Of a stretch of DNA of 64,000 bases, positions 1-13,023 are shown piece after piece. A program made the position numbers and the translations under genes. The notes beneath the pieces were generated by a model. The model was given only the letters and a program-made list of their open reading frames with translations, had not been told where the DNA came from and searched no databases. The stretch's first letter is position 1. Each line of letters opens with the position of its first letter. Source of the DNA: Elmis aenea (lineage: Eukaryota > Arthropoda > Insecta > Coleoptera > Elmidae); NCBI GenBank assembly GCA_947652605.1, contig OX393581.1:48755924-48819923 (forward strand), written 5' to 3'.

Positions 1-2099
1 TCTTGTTTGCTGCACTTTATTTTCAATTGTTCGGAAATAAACATATAATTAGAATAATGTTTACCTCAAAAACATGCAAAAAAATACTCTTTACACTGGA
101 TACTGGGCGATGAAATTAATTTTAAACCATTCATTTAAATCGAAAGCTTAAAATTATTACAAAGTCATTATGCAATCTATTGGTCTCGGATGAATTAATA
201 AATTATTTTTTAAGATTACATGAAGCATAGTAATATCGGCGTAAGAGCAATGAATCAGTGATGGAAAAAATTGTGCATTTTGTGGGGAATTATAAGTAGG
301 ATAGGAATGTTTTAACAGTCACTTAAAGGCTAACATACAGGTATATTATGCGTAACATGATAAAAAGAAATTCGTAACAGCGTTGCATTTATTTAAATAT
401 TTAAACCTAATTTTATCGATCATCTATTGATTTAGTATTAAATAATATTTGAAACATAGAATTTTATATAAGCTATTACAACATTGTTATGATTGGCTTG
501 AAAATGTCAAATATTTACATTTCTCGTTTGATATAGAAAAATTTGAGATTTTATGTAAGAAAATAAGAGATTCTTGCCAGTGAAAGTGACACAAAAACTT
601 AAAATAGATCGATAATTTGATTCATAGTACTTAATTTTTTTTTTGCCACAAAGACTATCGAATTACACAACAATACTATTAAATACTAATAAATGATACC
701 GCAGACAAATGGTAACCATCATTTGACATTTAATTAGTTCTTTTTTGTTTTTATTTTCAGAGACAGCTTGATAAGTGATGGGTAAAATACGATTTTTCTT
801 CATTTTGTGACTTATTTATAAAAATATATATAGCAAGTAACATCTCATTTAGAAGAGAGAAAAAAGCACATTCAACTATTTCATAGCCAACTTCGCGGCC
901 CATAAGAAAAAATTAAATTAGGGGTAATATCTTGAAAATGGTAGATATTAAAAAAATTTAAAATAATGGTTACATTCTGCATAAAAAAGTACCATAAGAA
1001 GGTACAAATAAAATAGTTCCAATGATTAAGAAAAAAAGTTATGAGAGAAAAAAGAAACTCGACATTTTCATATTTTTTGCTAAAACATCTGAAGCACGAT
1101 GAATTTTGTACTTTTGTGGCTTCTCTCACACTTGGGAATAATTCATCTAATTTAAAAAAAACTGAAAATTTAATCTGGCACACCCTGTATAGGGAAGCAA
1201 ACCATCATTATGCCATTTTCAAAATAAATATATTTGCACTGCTAACAAAACAATTTCTATTGACGAAATTAGTAATGATTTTTCAAATAAAATGTTTCAA
1301 GAAAAAATACCACACATTTTTGTAATCGTAAACAGCCTTAACTCATTTTTTGTAAAAAGTTACTCATGCCACTTTCAAAATAAACGGCTCGTTTCATGAC
1401 AGACATGAAAACTGGAGTTGATAAATGATATGACCCTAAAATCAAAGTGATAGTTGTCTTGTTAAAAAGATAATACACCGTAACAAACAAATTGTATAGT
1501 AGCATTAGGTTGCCATGACTATGTTAGGGAAATTATTGAGAACGTTACTAACAAAACGTTCAAACAATTTCGCTTTAACAAAGTTGAACGTCTTTGAAAA
1601 TTTATCACTAAAGATTACTCGGAACGCCCACAAAAATCTAACAGCTACACTATTGTTTATAAAGGTTTTCAACAATTGCACATCTTAAAGCTTGTAACAA
1701 TACCACTTTTGAGGTTAACCGCGTGTATAATTATTTTACCGATAAAGAACTAAACGTTTTGTGGCTTGCGTGTCTTTTTTACGTTTCGTAACGAGTACTT
1801 TTTTCATATTTAAAGTAGTGTTTCTGTAATGATTGAAATACAGTGCAACATTTTTAAGAAAACAAAATTTTATAATAGTCAAATAATACCACAGCTTTTT
1901 CGTCAAACAAAAGTTATATTTTAATTCAAATTTAGCGAACATCGAATTTTTTTAAATTTCAAACGTTTTGGTCGAACTATCTATACATAAGTAAGACTTT
2001 TCTGGCCTTTGTTTATCTTTATAAATGCTTGAATTATCTGTTCATCTTGTATTAATAGATAAAAATAGTCAATTAACGGCCAAAGAATGTATACTGATG
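1..2099. other. AT-rich, no gene seen
   Basis: Nothing recognisable. Open frames at 881-1325 and 1736-1942 are low-complexity Phe/Lys/Asn-rich and lack splice or domain signals. Confidence 0.6.
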
Positions 2100-3420
2100 T
2101 TCTTATTCTTATTATTTTAGCGAGGGTGGTCCCCTTTCTAGTTTCTGTACTGCGACCTATTGGTTTATTGTACCCTCTGAAGTCCTTAAAGAAGTCCTGT
2201 GTTTTTGAAAAACTACAGGATTTTCTTTAAGGGTGTGTTTCTTAGCCCTTCTTGCTTGGCTTTTTCCAACCCTAGAAGTCTACGCCGATGGGGTGTGAAT
2301 CCTTCACACTGGCATAGTACGTGAAGAGGAGTTTCTTCTTCTTCACCACATCCTCTGCATATATCGATCTCTGCGAGCCCTATTATAAGGGGTACCAATA
2401 AGTACCTAATATCGTTTTTTAATACTTAAACAAAATTTTATTTTATTTAACATTTATTCCAAATCAGTCTACAAAATAATTCTCATTATTATTGACAATC
2501 TTCTTTCATCTTTCTGGTAGACTTTCAATTCCTTTTTTTTTTTAATGAGGATGGTTTTGTAATAAAATACTCTTCGAGTGCAGTTTTGGTGGTTGTCGTA
2601 GTAGTAAAATTTTTCCCATTGATATGAAGAGGTAGTGGTCTGACGGAGCAGCATCTGGAGACTATGGCGGGTGAGGTAGGACTTACCAGCCAAGTCCTTG
2701 ATTTTTTTCTTGAATGATTCTGGCGCTATGAGGTCTTGCTGTAGAGAGACACGCTTCCAATTAATCAGTTTTTGAAGTAAAATGATGTTTAGTCTGTTAA
2801 GCTGTGTGCATTAATACTCAGCAGTTATGGTTTCATTGGGATTCAAAAGCTCATAGTGGATAATTCTCGTAAAATCCCCCCATAGTGACATTAAAGTTTT
2901 GTGGGTGAAGACCTGCTTTCGATGTGGGCAACGCTGGTTGTCCTGATATAAATGTGGATTGCTGTATAGAAGCCACTTCTCATCTTCAGTAATAAATAAT
3001 TTGTTTAAGAAATGAATGTCTCTCGAACCTGAACAAAACTGCACTGCAGATGGTTAAACGCTGCATTTTGTTGTCAACTGAAAGTTGATAGAGAACCCAG
3101 ATTCCTTCTCTTTGCACCTTGTTTAGTTGTTTTAACCACCGTTGGTTGCACACTTGACCATGATGTTTTAAGATTTGTCGCTAATTCTTGAAGGGTTTGC
3201 CTGAGGTCAGCCTCAATTTTTCCAATGTTTTTTCAATCTAAAGAAAAGACAGTACTTATGGGTACCCCTTATATGTAGAAGTGTTTGTTTAGCCCACAGT
3301 GTCATCTGACGAGTCGTGGCTGCTCTGATTTGTACTCTGCTCATCTTGAGCATTTCTTCTGTCTTTTGTTTGGAGACCATTGAGACCATGGAGACTATAC
3401 TGATGTTAAACATCAATAAT
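2100..3420 (-). mobile_element. LINE 3' fragment (RNase H/zinc-knuckle tail), interrupted by a mariner
   Basis: Two pieces (3400-3271 and 2387-2100) encode parts of a non-LTR retrotransposon C-terminus. The inner piece reads CRGCGEEEETPLHVLCQCEG, a Cys/His knuckle seen after the RNase H of Jockey/I/R1-type elements, then ends near KGTTLAK. The outer piece keeps KTEEMLKMSRVQIRAAT but is frameshifted. A better-preserved relative of the same junction lies on the plus strand at 33215-33560. Non-functional. Confidence 0.7.
2388..3270 (-). mobile_element. Internally deleted mariner transposon inserted in the LINE fragment
   Basis: Bounded by inverted ends AGGGGTACC.ATAAGTAC and flanked by TA (TATA) on both sides. 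The minus strand holds decayed transposase: VPHQLS/DNK-like remnants, ITEDEKWLLYSNPH (normally TGDEKW, first catalytic Asp kept), a YELLNPNETITAEY segment, and further down YLTRHS followed by a shifted SPDAAPSD-like motif. At 883 bp it is shorter than the usual 1.3 kb, and the N-terminal helix-turn-helix half is missing. Stops and frameshifts make it inactive. Confidence 0.75.
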
Positions 3421-5160
3421 TATATTCAAAATATTTTATTAAACCCATTTAATTAAAAAAAAATAATAGATGTTTGATGCACTGAGATAAAAAAAAAAAA
3501 AAACACTTGTTAATATCGCATATACCCCTGCAAACAGGGGGTTGACTTTTACCCAGTTATACGGCATTCAATTTACTTTTTAAGTTGATAATACGAAAGA
3601 AACACCAAAGAACTATTTACTAAAATCTTTTACTACTTAAAAAGGGAATAATTTATGGTGTTTTCAGCTTTAGTGATACAACCTAACGTTACAATATTAT
3701 GGTTATCGATGATACACCACTTGTATGGTATGTGGATATAGAAAAATGACAATGACGAAATGTGCAATAAAAAAGGATAATACCTAGGACCAAAATATTA
3801 AGACAGTCCTTTTAAAGTAGTTAACAACCAACCAACGCAAAATTTACAGCCAGTTAAAGGACAAATAAGTTGGTTACAATGATTTTATTTTCTTAGTTTC
3901 TTACTGAATAATATCTCTAGATCTGTATCTAATTACGTAAAACAGCGTGTGAGCGTTCAACCACCTTATCAAGACGAGCCATAATTGAAAATAATGAACA
4001 TGAGAGTAATAAGTACTCTGCGCCTTAACAATTATTTAGCTAATGCACAGTAAACCACAATCTGGTAACATTTAATCAAGGCGTTGAACTTCTCAAAAAG
4101 TCTTGCACATTATTACAAAACATACCGGAAAAATATCAAAAAAATACCTGGAAATTACAAGACATTACCAAATCTTAAAAACTGTAACTTATAGGTAACC
4201 CCGTCACACTTAATACACAAAATTAATCTAGAGCAAATTGTAATGCAGTTAAACCACTTTCAAGACATTAATTAAATCCCCGGTTATTTTTTGTACTGAT
4301 AACAGAATATTTTATTTGCGAATGGAGGCTGTAAAAAAATATACACTTACATATTATACAGAAAACAAATATCACAAAACGATACTTACTAGCCGATAAA
4401 TATAACGTAATCCAACAGTGATAGAATTTTCACAAACATTTAGAAGTTTTAAAAAATGTTGTTAGTAAATTCCCTACACATTAAATTTACCGCACGCAGT
4501 AGGTCGAGTCTTACATAATTTATCTAATTAATGTTGTTTAAGTATGGCACGAGCGGATAAAGCACCTCACGTTCACAAAACCGACTGTTCTAGTTGCTAC
4601 CGCTATGTAGAATACATTCTGGTCCCAATCAGACTTAAAGCAGACGGCGATGAAAAGGAAAAGTGTTACAATACCACTCTCTCTTTTTGTCTCAAGACAT
4701 TTAAACGCAAATCTTCTTTGCCACTGTTACGATCGCCTGCAGTCGAAGCGGTAATCATATCTGCACTCTCTCCAAGCACCACCTATTAAGTAATAAGGTT
4801 TTTAGCACAAATTCCTGATTTCCCTGTCGAGATCCGCATGAAGTTTATATTGTTTTAATCGCAGTGAGATTCATCTTGAACTTGATACGCGTTTTCTCTT
4901 CTTGATTGCAAAAATTTCTGTTTTATTGTAGGTAATTGGATTCTGCGAACAGATGGAGATCTCCAGCCCTGTCTCTTCTTTACAACAAGAGGTAGAGCTA
5001 TGAGCTTTAATGATATTTTACAGGCTACCCAGGTTAGTTTATTTTTTGTTCTTTGCATAAAGAAGCTTTTCGCTAATTGCTCTATGATACATTGCAGAAA
5101 AACAATCTTTAAGGGTCTTTAATTGTCCTTTTTTAACGACCGCCAATGTAAATGACTCCT
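3421..5160. other. AT-rich, no supported gene
   Basis: 4544-5058 is somewhat richer in G+C and holds an 81-codon frame, but no domain, signal peptide or supporting exon was found. Confidence 0.5.
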
Positions 5161-5164
5161 ACCG

Positions 5165-5250
5165 TACAGCCTGCATGCATAGTAAGTAAGTCCTAACGAA
5201 CGGTAAGCAAAACGCACACTTGGCTAGAAAGATCGAAGTAGGATTACGTC
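5165..5250 (-). repeat. Dispersed repeat, copy 1
   Basis: On the minus strand it shares GTGCGTTTTGCTTACC, CTTACTTACT and CCTACTT with the plus-strand copy at 59138-59218. Element type unknown. Confidence 0.5.
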
Positions 5251-5340
5251 AAAATTGATAAGACAACGTAATTACATGTGTATATTAGCCAAAAAGCCGT
5301 TAAAATCGTAGGTATTATGTGATCGTAGAAAAAGTAAGCC

Positions 5341-5416
5341 ACATAACACGAGTTGGAGGCTCCGTGCGCAGCTTTTCCACTGGTGCGTAATATGCTTCTT
5401 ACAACTCGTGTTATGT
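5341..5416. repeat. Hairpin, 15-bp stem
   Basis: ACATAACACGAGTTG (5341-5355) pairs with CAACTCGTGTTATGT (5402-5416) around a 46-base loop that includes CCACTGGTGCGTAAT, which recurs at 37971. Confidence 0.55.
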
Positions 5417-5460
5417 AATGTACTATTAAAATATGTTTAAAATTATTAGAACTCTTAAAC

Positions 5461-5895
5461 TTATTCGGTAAACCATGAACCAAAACAGAAAATCACAAAA
5501 AGACTTTGGAAGCAACCGAGATGCGATTTCTGAGCAGAATAGAAAATAAAACGAAATTGGAAAAAATTAGAAATGCAACACAGAACAAATTTAAAAGTGA
5601 AATCAATAAGAAATAAAATAGAAGAAGGAATACTACGATGGTTCGGACATGCAAAACGTATCGACAACCCAAGGTTAACAAGAAAAGTGTTTGAAGCGAG
5701 AAGTACTAAAAAGAAAACGAGAGGCAGGCCAAGGAAAAGGTAGCAGAAAGAAGTAAAACAAGCACTGGACAGAAGACGAATGAAGTGGGAGGATGTAGGG
5801 AATAATATTCAAAACAGAAGAGAACGGAGGAAGATATGGAAGATTTACACAAATGAAAACTCAACTCCACCCAATGCCTTACAAATGGATTAAGA
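5461..5895 (+). mobile_element. LINE 3' fragment
   Basis: In shifting frames it reads EATEMRFLSRIENKTK, then (L)RWFGHAKRI-like, RLTRKVFEAR and RGRPRKR motifs, with an end like STPPNALQMD followed by (GATAA)n-type sequence. These are the C-terminal motifs that follow the reverse transcriptase in a common insect LINE type, also seen at 34688-35000 and 36770-37110. Stops break it. Confidence 0.65.
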
Positions 5896-5899
5896 TAAG

Positions 5900-7425
5900 A
5901 TAAGAAAATTATTAGTCATAAATTGTTGACAATTTAAACATCTTGAACACAATTTAATTTATAAAAAAGTTATAACAACGTTTTTGAAAATACCTCATGA
6001 TCCATCTGATATTATATAGGAACCATGAAAGCCCCATACATTTTAAAAAAGAAGTATAAAAACTTCTAACAAACCATAATGTTAATAAAAAGACTAACCT
6101 GGTTATATAAAATCATTAAAATGATATTAATTCCATTACTTTCTTATTCGCAATGAAAGCAAAAGCAACTGCTCTTACATAATCACTTTTAAAGCAAATA
6201 ACTTTACGTTAATCGTCAACTTTAAAAAAGAGACATTAATTTTTTGACGCAATTAACTTTTTTAATACAAAATCTTCTTTGCTCATTGACTGATGTATGA
6301 AAATTTGTACTTTCTCTGTTTCTCAAATTTAACCATATATTTAAACAACTTTCTTTAAATTGTTCCTAAAAGGGCAAAACTGTTTCATAATATTACAAAC
6401 TATCCTTTTTTATTGTTAAAATTGTTTGTAGGTAGATATTACGACACTAATGTAGCCGCGAGGTGTTAAAAATCGAACTTTGTTAACAGATGATATCCAG
6501 TAAATTTTTTACATGAGATTGGCATATGTTAAGCAATCACAAATGATGGTTGTCAGTTTAACTTACGACTTTAGTTTTCATAAACGTTTTTACTTTTTGC
6601 ATATTTTTTTTCTTTCTGGTATAAAAAGTTCCTTAACCTCATTAAATATAAATATGTAAATTCGATTAAACTGGACCGAAATAATCATTTCTATTGGTCA
6701 CACCGTGACATAACGAAGTCATTTTTACTGGCAAAGAAATCGTACCCCATAAAAGGCGAATTGGAAACAAATCTACAGTACCTTAAAAGGTTTAAAAATA
6801 GTACCTATAAAATTTCTCAACCACTTTCTTTTACTACAATAGAATCTCAAATGCCATACAATAAACTTTAATTGAATATTTCATGCCAATCACCGCGCCA
6901 ACAACTGAATTATTTATATTTTCAAAATTTTTGTGCAGAAAGTTAAGTAAACAAGTGCCTAGACAGATTTTAAAACGATATTCAACAAGTTACTCGTTAT
7001 CTTTAGAGGTGTAACGATATGCAAATTCAATACTATTGAACACACAAATGCAATAATTGTATGTGAAAGTTTTAACGTATTGACGTGACGCAATAGCATA
7101 CATTGGTATTTGAAGACATACATATTGTCTTCTTTTAATAGTCTTACCATTCACATATGTGTGAATAGCCTGAATTTTATTTCAGGGGAGTAAAAAATTG
7201 TATATTAAAATTTTATAAACACAATGTATTCCCATCGAAATTGGATCACATTATACCATGGAGTGTACATATTTTTAATTACAAATATGACAATTTAAAG
7301 GTAAGATAAGTACCAAATGTGTACTCTTAAAAAGGTCTTTTGGTCAACTAATAATCTTCCGGCAACATTTTTATAAAAAGTTTTTTTTTAAATTAATCAT
7401 ATCCTTATATACTTGAGGTGTTAAG
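5900..7425. other. AT-rich, nothing seen
   Basis: No repeat pair, coding exon or transposon end was recognised. Confidence 0.5.
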
Positions 7426-7429
7426 GTAC

Positions 7430-8722
7430 GTTACTAAACATCAACCAGATTCATGAATAAACACTGTCCACTCTCTCCTGTTCCTAGCATTCCTCATCCC
7501 CTCACTCCAGGTCATTCCTTTATCCTTCAGACATTCAGCCACCACTTAGTTCCATACTTTCCTCGGTCTTCCTCTTTGTCTTTTTTGTGTAGATTTGGCT
7601 AGCCGTATTCTTTTCGTTTGTCTTCCATCCTCCATCTTCACTTTAGATGTTGTTTTTCTATGCTTTTCAAAACTGGTTTAACATTGAATTCTGCTCTGAT
7701 TGTCTCATTTCGTATTTTATCTCTTCGGGTAATACCTTTGACGCCTCTTAAATACTTCATTTCTAGCGCGTGTATTTTGCTCTTCATTTTGTCTGCTTCA
7801 CACCCAGCTTTTGCATCCGTAAGTCAGAATTGGTTTGTATATTGTGATGAACACTGTCATTTTCATTTTCTTCGATATTTCTTCTTTCCTTATGAATGTG
7901 TCATTAAGTGTGTAGAAGAGTTTAGCTGTATTCACTACTCTGTTGTTGATTTCAGCCTCTTCCTTTCCATCCTTATGTTTATTTACTCCTAAATACTTGA
8001 AGGTTTCTGTTGACTGCATCTCTTTTCCATCTAGTTTTATTGTTGATTATGTTTGATTCTATCTTTTCAATTGTCATTACTTTGGTTTTAGCGACATTTA
8101 TTTTCATGTTTGTCTTTTCTAATGCTGTCTTCCACATGTCTAAATTCATTTGTAGTTCTTTTTCGTTCTTTGCGTAGATCATCAAATCGTCGGCAAAAGC
8201 ACATTCCACTATTTCCACCATTTGCATGTTTCTATACCCTACTTGTAATTTCTTTGTTTTGTCATTCGTTTCTTTTATTACGTCATCTAGAACTAAATTG
8301 AACAGAGTTGGGCACAGTGCTCCCCCTTGTCTTAATCCCGCTTTGGTTACGAACTCCTCTGACTGTTCTGACATAATTCCTTGTATTTCTGTATATGCTG
8401 AAAATAGCTTTTTCTAGCTCTTTACTAATTCCTCTTTGTCTAAGACTACTACATACCTCTTTTTGTGGGATGCTGTCAAATGCTTTCTCGACGTCGCGTC
8501 GACAAAAACTACATATTTATATGGTGTTATTTGTATTCTTTTCTATCAGCTGCTTCATAGTAAATATGTGGTCTTGGACTCCTCTTTCCTTTCTGAAACC
8601 ACACTGGGCTTCTTCCAACTGCTCCTCTGTTACATTTTTTAATCTTTTTTCCAGTATTCTCTCATATGTCTTAACCATCGTACTCATCAAAGTTATGCCC
8701 CTATAGTTATTACAATCTCCTT
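7430..8722 (-). mobile_element. LINE fragment with reverse transcriptase
   Basis: Reads on the minus strand from GDCNNYRGITLMSTMVKTYE through a QCGFRKERGVQDHIFTMKQL segment, an EKAFDSIPQKE region, GLRQGGALCPTLFNLVLDDV, the catalytic FADDLMIYAKNEKEL, then FKYLGVNKHKDG, ILTYGCKSWV, and the tail RGRPRKVWN...NRREW. This is the normal order of a LINE RT domain and its C-terminus. The endonuclease part is missing upstream. Several frameshifts and stops break the frame (one just after KNTNNTI), so it is dead, but the central 131-codon piece is still open. Confidence 0.85.
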
Positions 8723-9510
8723 TTATATATTAAAAATTGATATATAAAAAGGTTACCAACTTATAATCTGCGAAGAACCCTAAAATTAAAATTGTCCACC
8801 AAAGTATACGCAAGCTGTATATAATAGAACTTTTTATTTGCGCATAAGTAATTCCGCTAAATTAATTCATGAATATTGATTGATTGAAACTGGAATAAAA
8901 ACTTATTTGCAACTGGTGGCAAAATGAAATGCTTATGTCGCAACGTATTCACGTATATTGGCAAAACTATTTCCGGGTTAAAATTTCTATGTAAAATAAC
9001 GAGCAAAAACATTTTTTTTTTAACTGTGTGTACATTTCGGCAAAGTATAAAAACTTATAAAAAGGCAACTTCAGGGTCATTAATTTTTAATATGTAATAA
9101 TATAATAAAGTTTTAACTGGCATGTTACCAAAAGTTTCTTGTTTATTGCAACCCTTTTTGTTCCGTCTAATAAAAAATGCATACAATTTGTTATTTAATT
9201 ACCACCTTCTATTTTTTCCAGACCATAAATGTAATACTTTCATTGTACTTAAAAGTTTTCAGTAGTCATCATCCTTAAGAAATTCTTGCAACGCGTTTCT
9301 TAGTACAATATTACAAAATACATTGCAAGTTTTTTTTTTGTTGAAGCAATTATTGTTGTACGTTATCAACTACAAGTTGTTAAAAAACTCATCCTTAATG
9401 TATTGTTTAATGACTGTTTGTAATACTTATTTTTACCTATCTAATAGGTCAGCGAATCATACACAGCGGCAAAAAGAAGATTAATTGAAATTATGATGAC
9501 ATAATATACA

Positions 9511-10227
9511 CAGTGTTTCTTAAATATTGCAAAAAAAATCGTGAGTTGATTCCTTATCTAATATTAAGGGAGGTCTTTTATAAAAATTTTTCCTTAGACG
9601 TCTTCTCTCGGAATTACCACCTCCTAAAGAGGCGCAGTAAAATTAGGTTTTTATTTTATTTCTCAAATTTGGATATATGTATGTAGAAGAATGATATTTG
9701 GTAGATGTTTTGTACTTATTAAAAGGTTTCCCATAGTAATATTTTCAATCATCTCCTACTTTCACAAGGGTCTGAAAAGTGCGACCCCCGTTGGTTTTTG
9801 TATCAGAATTTTTAAGGGGTTGAAATTTTGCAATTTTTTTTTTGAAAGCTTAGTTTATGAAGAAACTTTATATATTCTTTAGTTTTCTTTCTTCTTCTTT
9901 AAATTGCAATATTGCAACCCAGCAAAAAGTTCTGATAAAAAAAACAACAGGGGTTGCACTTTTCAGCCCCCTGTGAAGGTGGGAGATAATTAAAAATATT
10001 ACTATGGGAAACCTTTTAATAAGTAATAAACATCTACCAAATATCATTCCTCTACATTTATCCAAATTTGAGAAATAAAATAAAAACCTAATTTTACCGC
10101 TCCCCTTTAGGGGGGCGTAACTCCGAAAGAAGACATCTAAGGAAAACATTTTATATGAAAGACCCCCCTTAGTTTTCTATAAGGAATCACCTTCCGATTT
10201 TTTTTGTAATATTTAAGAAACACACTG
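9511..10227. mobile_element. Foldback element, family 1 copy a
   Basis: A long inverted repeat centred near 9870. Ends are CAGTGTTTCTTAAATATT and AATATTTAAGAAACACACTG. Each arm holds the same blocks (TAGACGTCTTCT, GTAAAATTAGGTTTTTAT, ATGATATTTGGTAGATG, TTTTCAAT). Open frames within it are by-products of the palindrome. Confidence 0.75.
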
Positions 10228-10602
10228 TATATTACAGAAGGGTTTAAGCAATTCGTTTTCTTTATTTGTATGTCTCTGGAACTAAAGTAAAGGTTACAGA
10301 ATTTTCTAAAACATCTTGTATATAATTTAATAAGAGAACTGCTCTACATTTTCTTCTTTAAAATCTCAATAAAGAAACGGATCATATAAAAAATTGACAA
10401 GTATAGTAGGTGGAGCCAAGAAACGGGCGACATTAAATCTTCAACTATACCCGGTTTCTACAGCCCCTAAATACAAACAACAATCGTTTTAACATTTACA
10501 TATTGTAAACTTGCTATGAGTTTGTTGTAATCACTTATGGTGCCTAAAAGTTCCTATAACAAATAAATTTCATTTTCTTCGACAAATTAATATTTAATTA
10601 TA

Positions 10603-11756
10603 CAGGGTGTTTGAAATTCGAGATTAAGCATGGGGATCTCGCTTATTATAATAGCTAGAATATAGGTTTAAATTCGGTTAAATTCGGTTGCTAAATTTGG
10701 TGCTCATTAATAATCCGAAGAGAAATTGGAGATATCTTAAACGGTATCCGAGAAAATTGGGAAAAACCGGAAAATACGATTTTTGAAAATCGTCTATAGC
10801 TCCTTCGGAGTTTGAAATATTTCAGATGTGTAAAAACATTGCCCAAGCAACTTTTTAAGCCGAATCGGATGGTGGTGACAAATTTTTCCTAGATCGATTC
10901 GTTTTTGTTTTATGAACCAACTTTGTTTTTTCTTATGGGCGCAATTTTTGCTATTTACATAATCAAATAGTATTTATTTTTCCAAATCCATTGATGTATC
11001 ACACATGGTATTTTACTTTTTCTTTCAATGTCAAATTTCAAAAAATACGTTTTAAAAAATAACCATTATAAATCAGGTAGGCCGGTCATTGTTGTTTCCA
11101 TGACAACCGATCAACAAACTAAAAGTTTTGAAGGCCTGTAAAGGCTCCCCCAGACAGACGCGTTATACCGCTCGGTACGATACAATCGGTATGGGAATTA
11201 CCCTTACAAGATGACCCAAAAAGAATCAAACCTATTTCGGACATACAAATTAAACCCCCTTGTCATTGTTAAACAGGTATATCGCGCTCATCATTGGTGT
11301 GGGCGCTTCCATATGCCAAAATCTTATTAAGATATCGTCCCGAATCGTACCGTATCGCCTCTGTCTGGGGGAGCCTTTAGTCGTAAACATGAACTTTAAT
11401 AACGAAGAAAAACGCGATATGCTGCCCATAAGAAAAAACAAAGTTGGTTGTCTAAAACAAAAACGAATCGACCTAGGAAAAATTTGTGACCACCATCTGA
11501 TTCGGCTTAAAAAGTTGCTTGGGCAACTTTTTTACACATTTAAAATATTTCAAACTCCGAAGGAGTTATAAACGATTTTCAAAAATGGACTTTCCAGTTT
11601 TTCCTAATTTTCTCGGATACCGTTTGAGATATTTCCAATTTCTCTTTGGATTATTAATAAGCATCGAATTTAGCAACTTTGCCAAATTTAAACCTATACT
11701 CTAGCTATTATGATAAGCTAGATCCCCATGCTTAAACTCGAATTTCAAACACCCTG
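10603..11756. mobile_element. 1.15-kb foldback with CAGGGTG ends
   Basis: Ends CAGGGTGTTTGAAATTCGAG and CTCGAATTTCAAACACCCTG, flanked by TA. Arms of about 340 bp match in inverted orientation (TCGGATACCGTTT..., GGGCAACTTTTT..., TTTTTTCTTATGGGC). The centre holds a second inverted-repeat element at 11140-11379. The 103-codon frame at 11260 spans the palindrome and is not a gene. Confidence 0.8.
11140..11379. mobile_element. MITE nested in the 10.6-11.8 kb foldback
   Basis: Inverted ends AAAGGCTCCCCCAGACAGA / CTGTCTGGGGGAGCCTTT, with a further inverted pair around CGGTACGATAC and CGTACCGTAT. It is more G+C rich than its host element. Confidence 0.65.
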
Positions 11757-11759
11757 TAT

Positions 11760-13020
11760 AAAGCATATAAATTAAGGTTCTAATACAAATATATTTAAAC
11801 GTAAAATTTGCAATAAATATTTATGAACGTATCGAAATGTTCTCGCGGATACACGCGTGAGCAAATACTCGCTCGCGCGCGCGCTCGCCTACAACAAACA
11901 TACGCCATGCACTACATTAACATTGCGTTAACAAATAATTAACATTTATTAGACTTAAATTTTACAGCACATACAAAGAGAAAGTAAAAATACTTACGGT
12001 TTAGCCCTGTCTGCACATGTAAAAACCCCGATGCAACTTACAGGTTGTTGAATATTTAATACAACACGATTTTATACGCGACTGTTTAGTAATGACTTCA
12101 ACAAGATTATTACCGGATTAAGCAACTGCCCCTTAACGTTTGACTTGACTTAGGCCTAGATATGCTGTTTGATCGTAAACTCTCAAGTGAGTCAAGGACT
12201 TTTGAACAACTTTTCACGTAGCACGATTAACAGGACAATAGTATTAGAAATGTAGCTGTTATGCGTTGAATGAATAGCTTCTTTTATTATGATATGATTT
12301 ATGATTATTGTATTCTTAAAATAAGATTGAATAACTGTTCGGCGTTCGATTTTAATACTATATTAAGACACAAGCAATTGCTTTTAATATGCATTATTTG
12401 TTTAGCAACTGAATTCTTAGTTCTAAATTACTTAAATATACACCCTATTGTTCAAAAGGAATCAGAGGTGTAGTGATAGACGGGCAGATGGGAACGATTG
12501 TTCCAAAGCGATAGTTTAAAAAAGCAACCAGTTCTTTTTTAAAATTTTCAACTTCCGCCAATGATTTGACTAGTATGTGTACTGCGAAAGATGTGATGAA
12601 TATTATTTCAATGGCAAGATATGCATAATAATTTGAATTGTGACGTACCGCCCTCTACATCGGCTTATTTTCTTGGTAGTTCATATCATTCTTACGTTTA
12701 TTAATTTTAATTATGGCTCTTCATCGTCTTTACAAGGTGATTGAATATCAAATACAATTTTTAGGATTTTAGTAGTTTATTGTTATTTATTTAAAAATAA
12801 AATAAAATGACAGTGATGTAAAATTAAACTCATTTTTGATTGGTATTGTTTCCAAATACCTAGGAGAGGGCAGAAAAGGGTGCTAATCTGCCCCTTGATG
12901 CCACAAACCACTGCTTTGCCTATAAAAAGCAGCTCTATTTAATCTAGAAAGTTTAATTGAAAATAAATATTTTAAAAAATACTGACATATTTTTAGAAAT
13001 ACCTTTAATTATAGAAAATT
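11760..13020. other. Intergenic or intronic DNA, little seen
   Basis: Apart from the CpG patch, GGGCAGATGGGAACG (12482) and CTAATCTGCCCC (12883) are a weak inverted pair that may bound an old element. Confidence 0.35.
11857..11892. other. CpG-rich alternating patch
   Basis: A run of alternating C and G (GCTCGCGCGCGCGCTCGCC) in DNA otherwise poor in G+C. No gene is visible next to it. Confidence 0.5.
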
Positions 13021-13023
13021 TAA

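Noticed and set aside
4544..4789. 81-codon open frame starting MARADKAPHVHK in a GC-richer patch
   Set aside because: No domain, signal peptide, repeat relation or splice partner; the frame on the other strand is similarly open.
11260..11704. Open frames of 103 and 61 codons
   Set aside because: They cover the turn and right arm of a palindromic element, so openness reflects the repeat.
11857..11892. CpG-island promoter
   Set aside because: The patch is only about 36 bp, is simple alternating sequence, and no exon lies near it.
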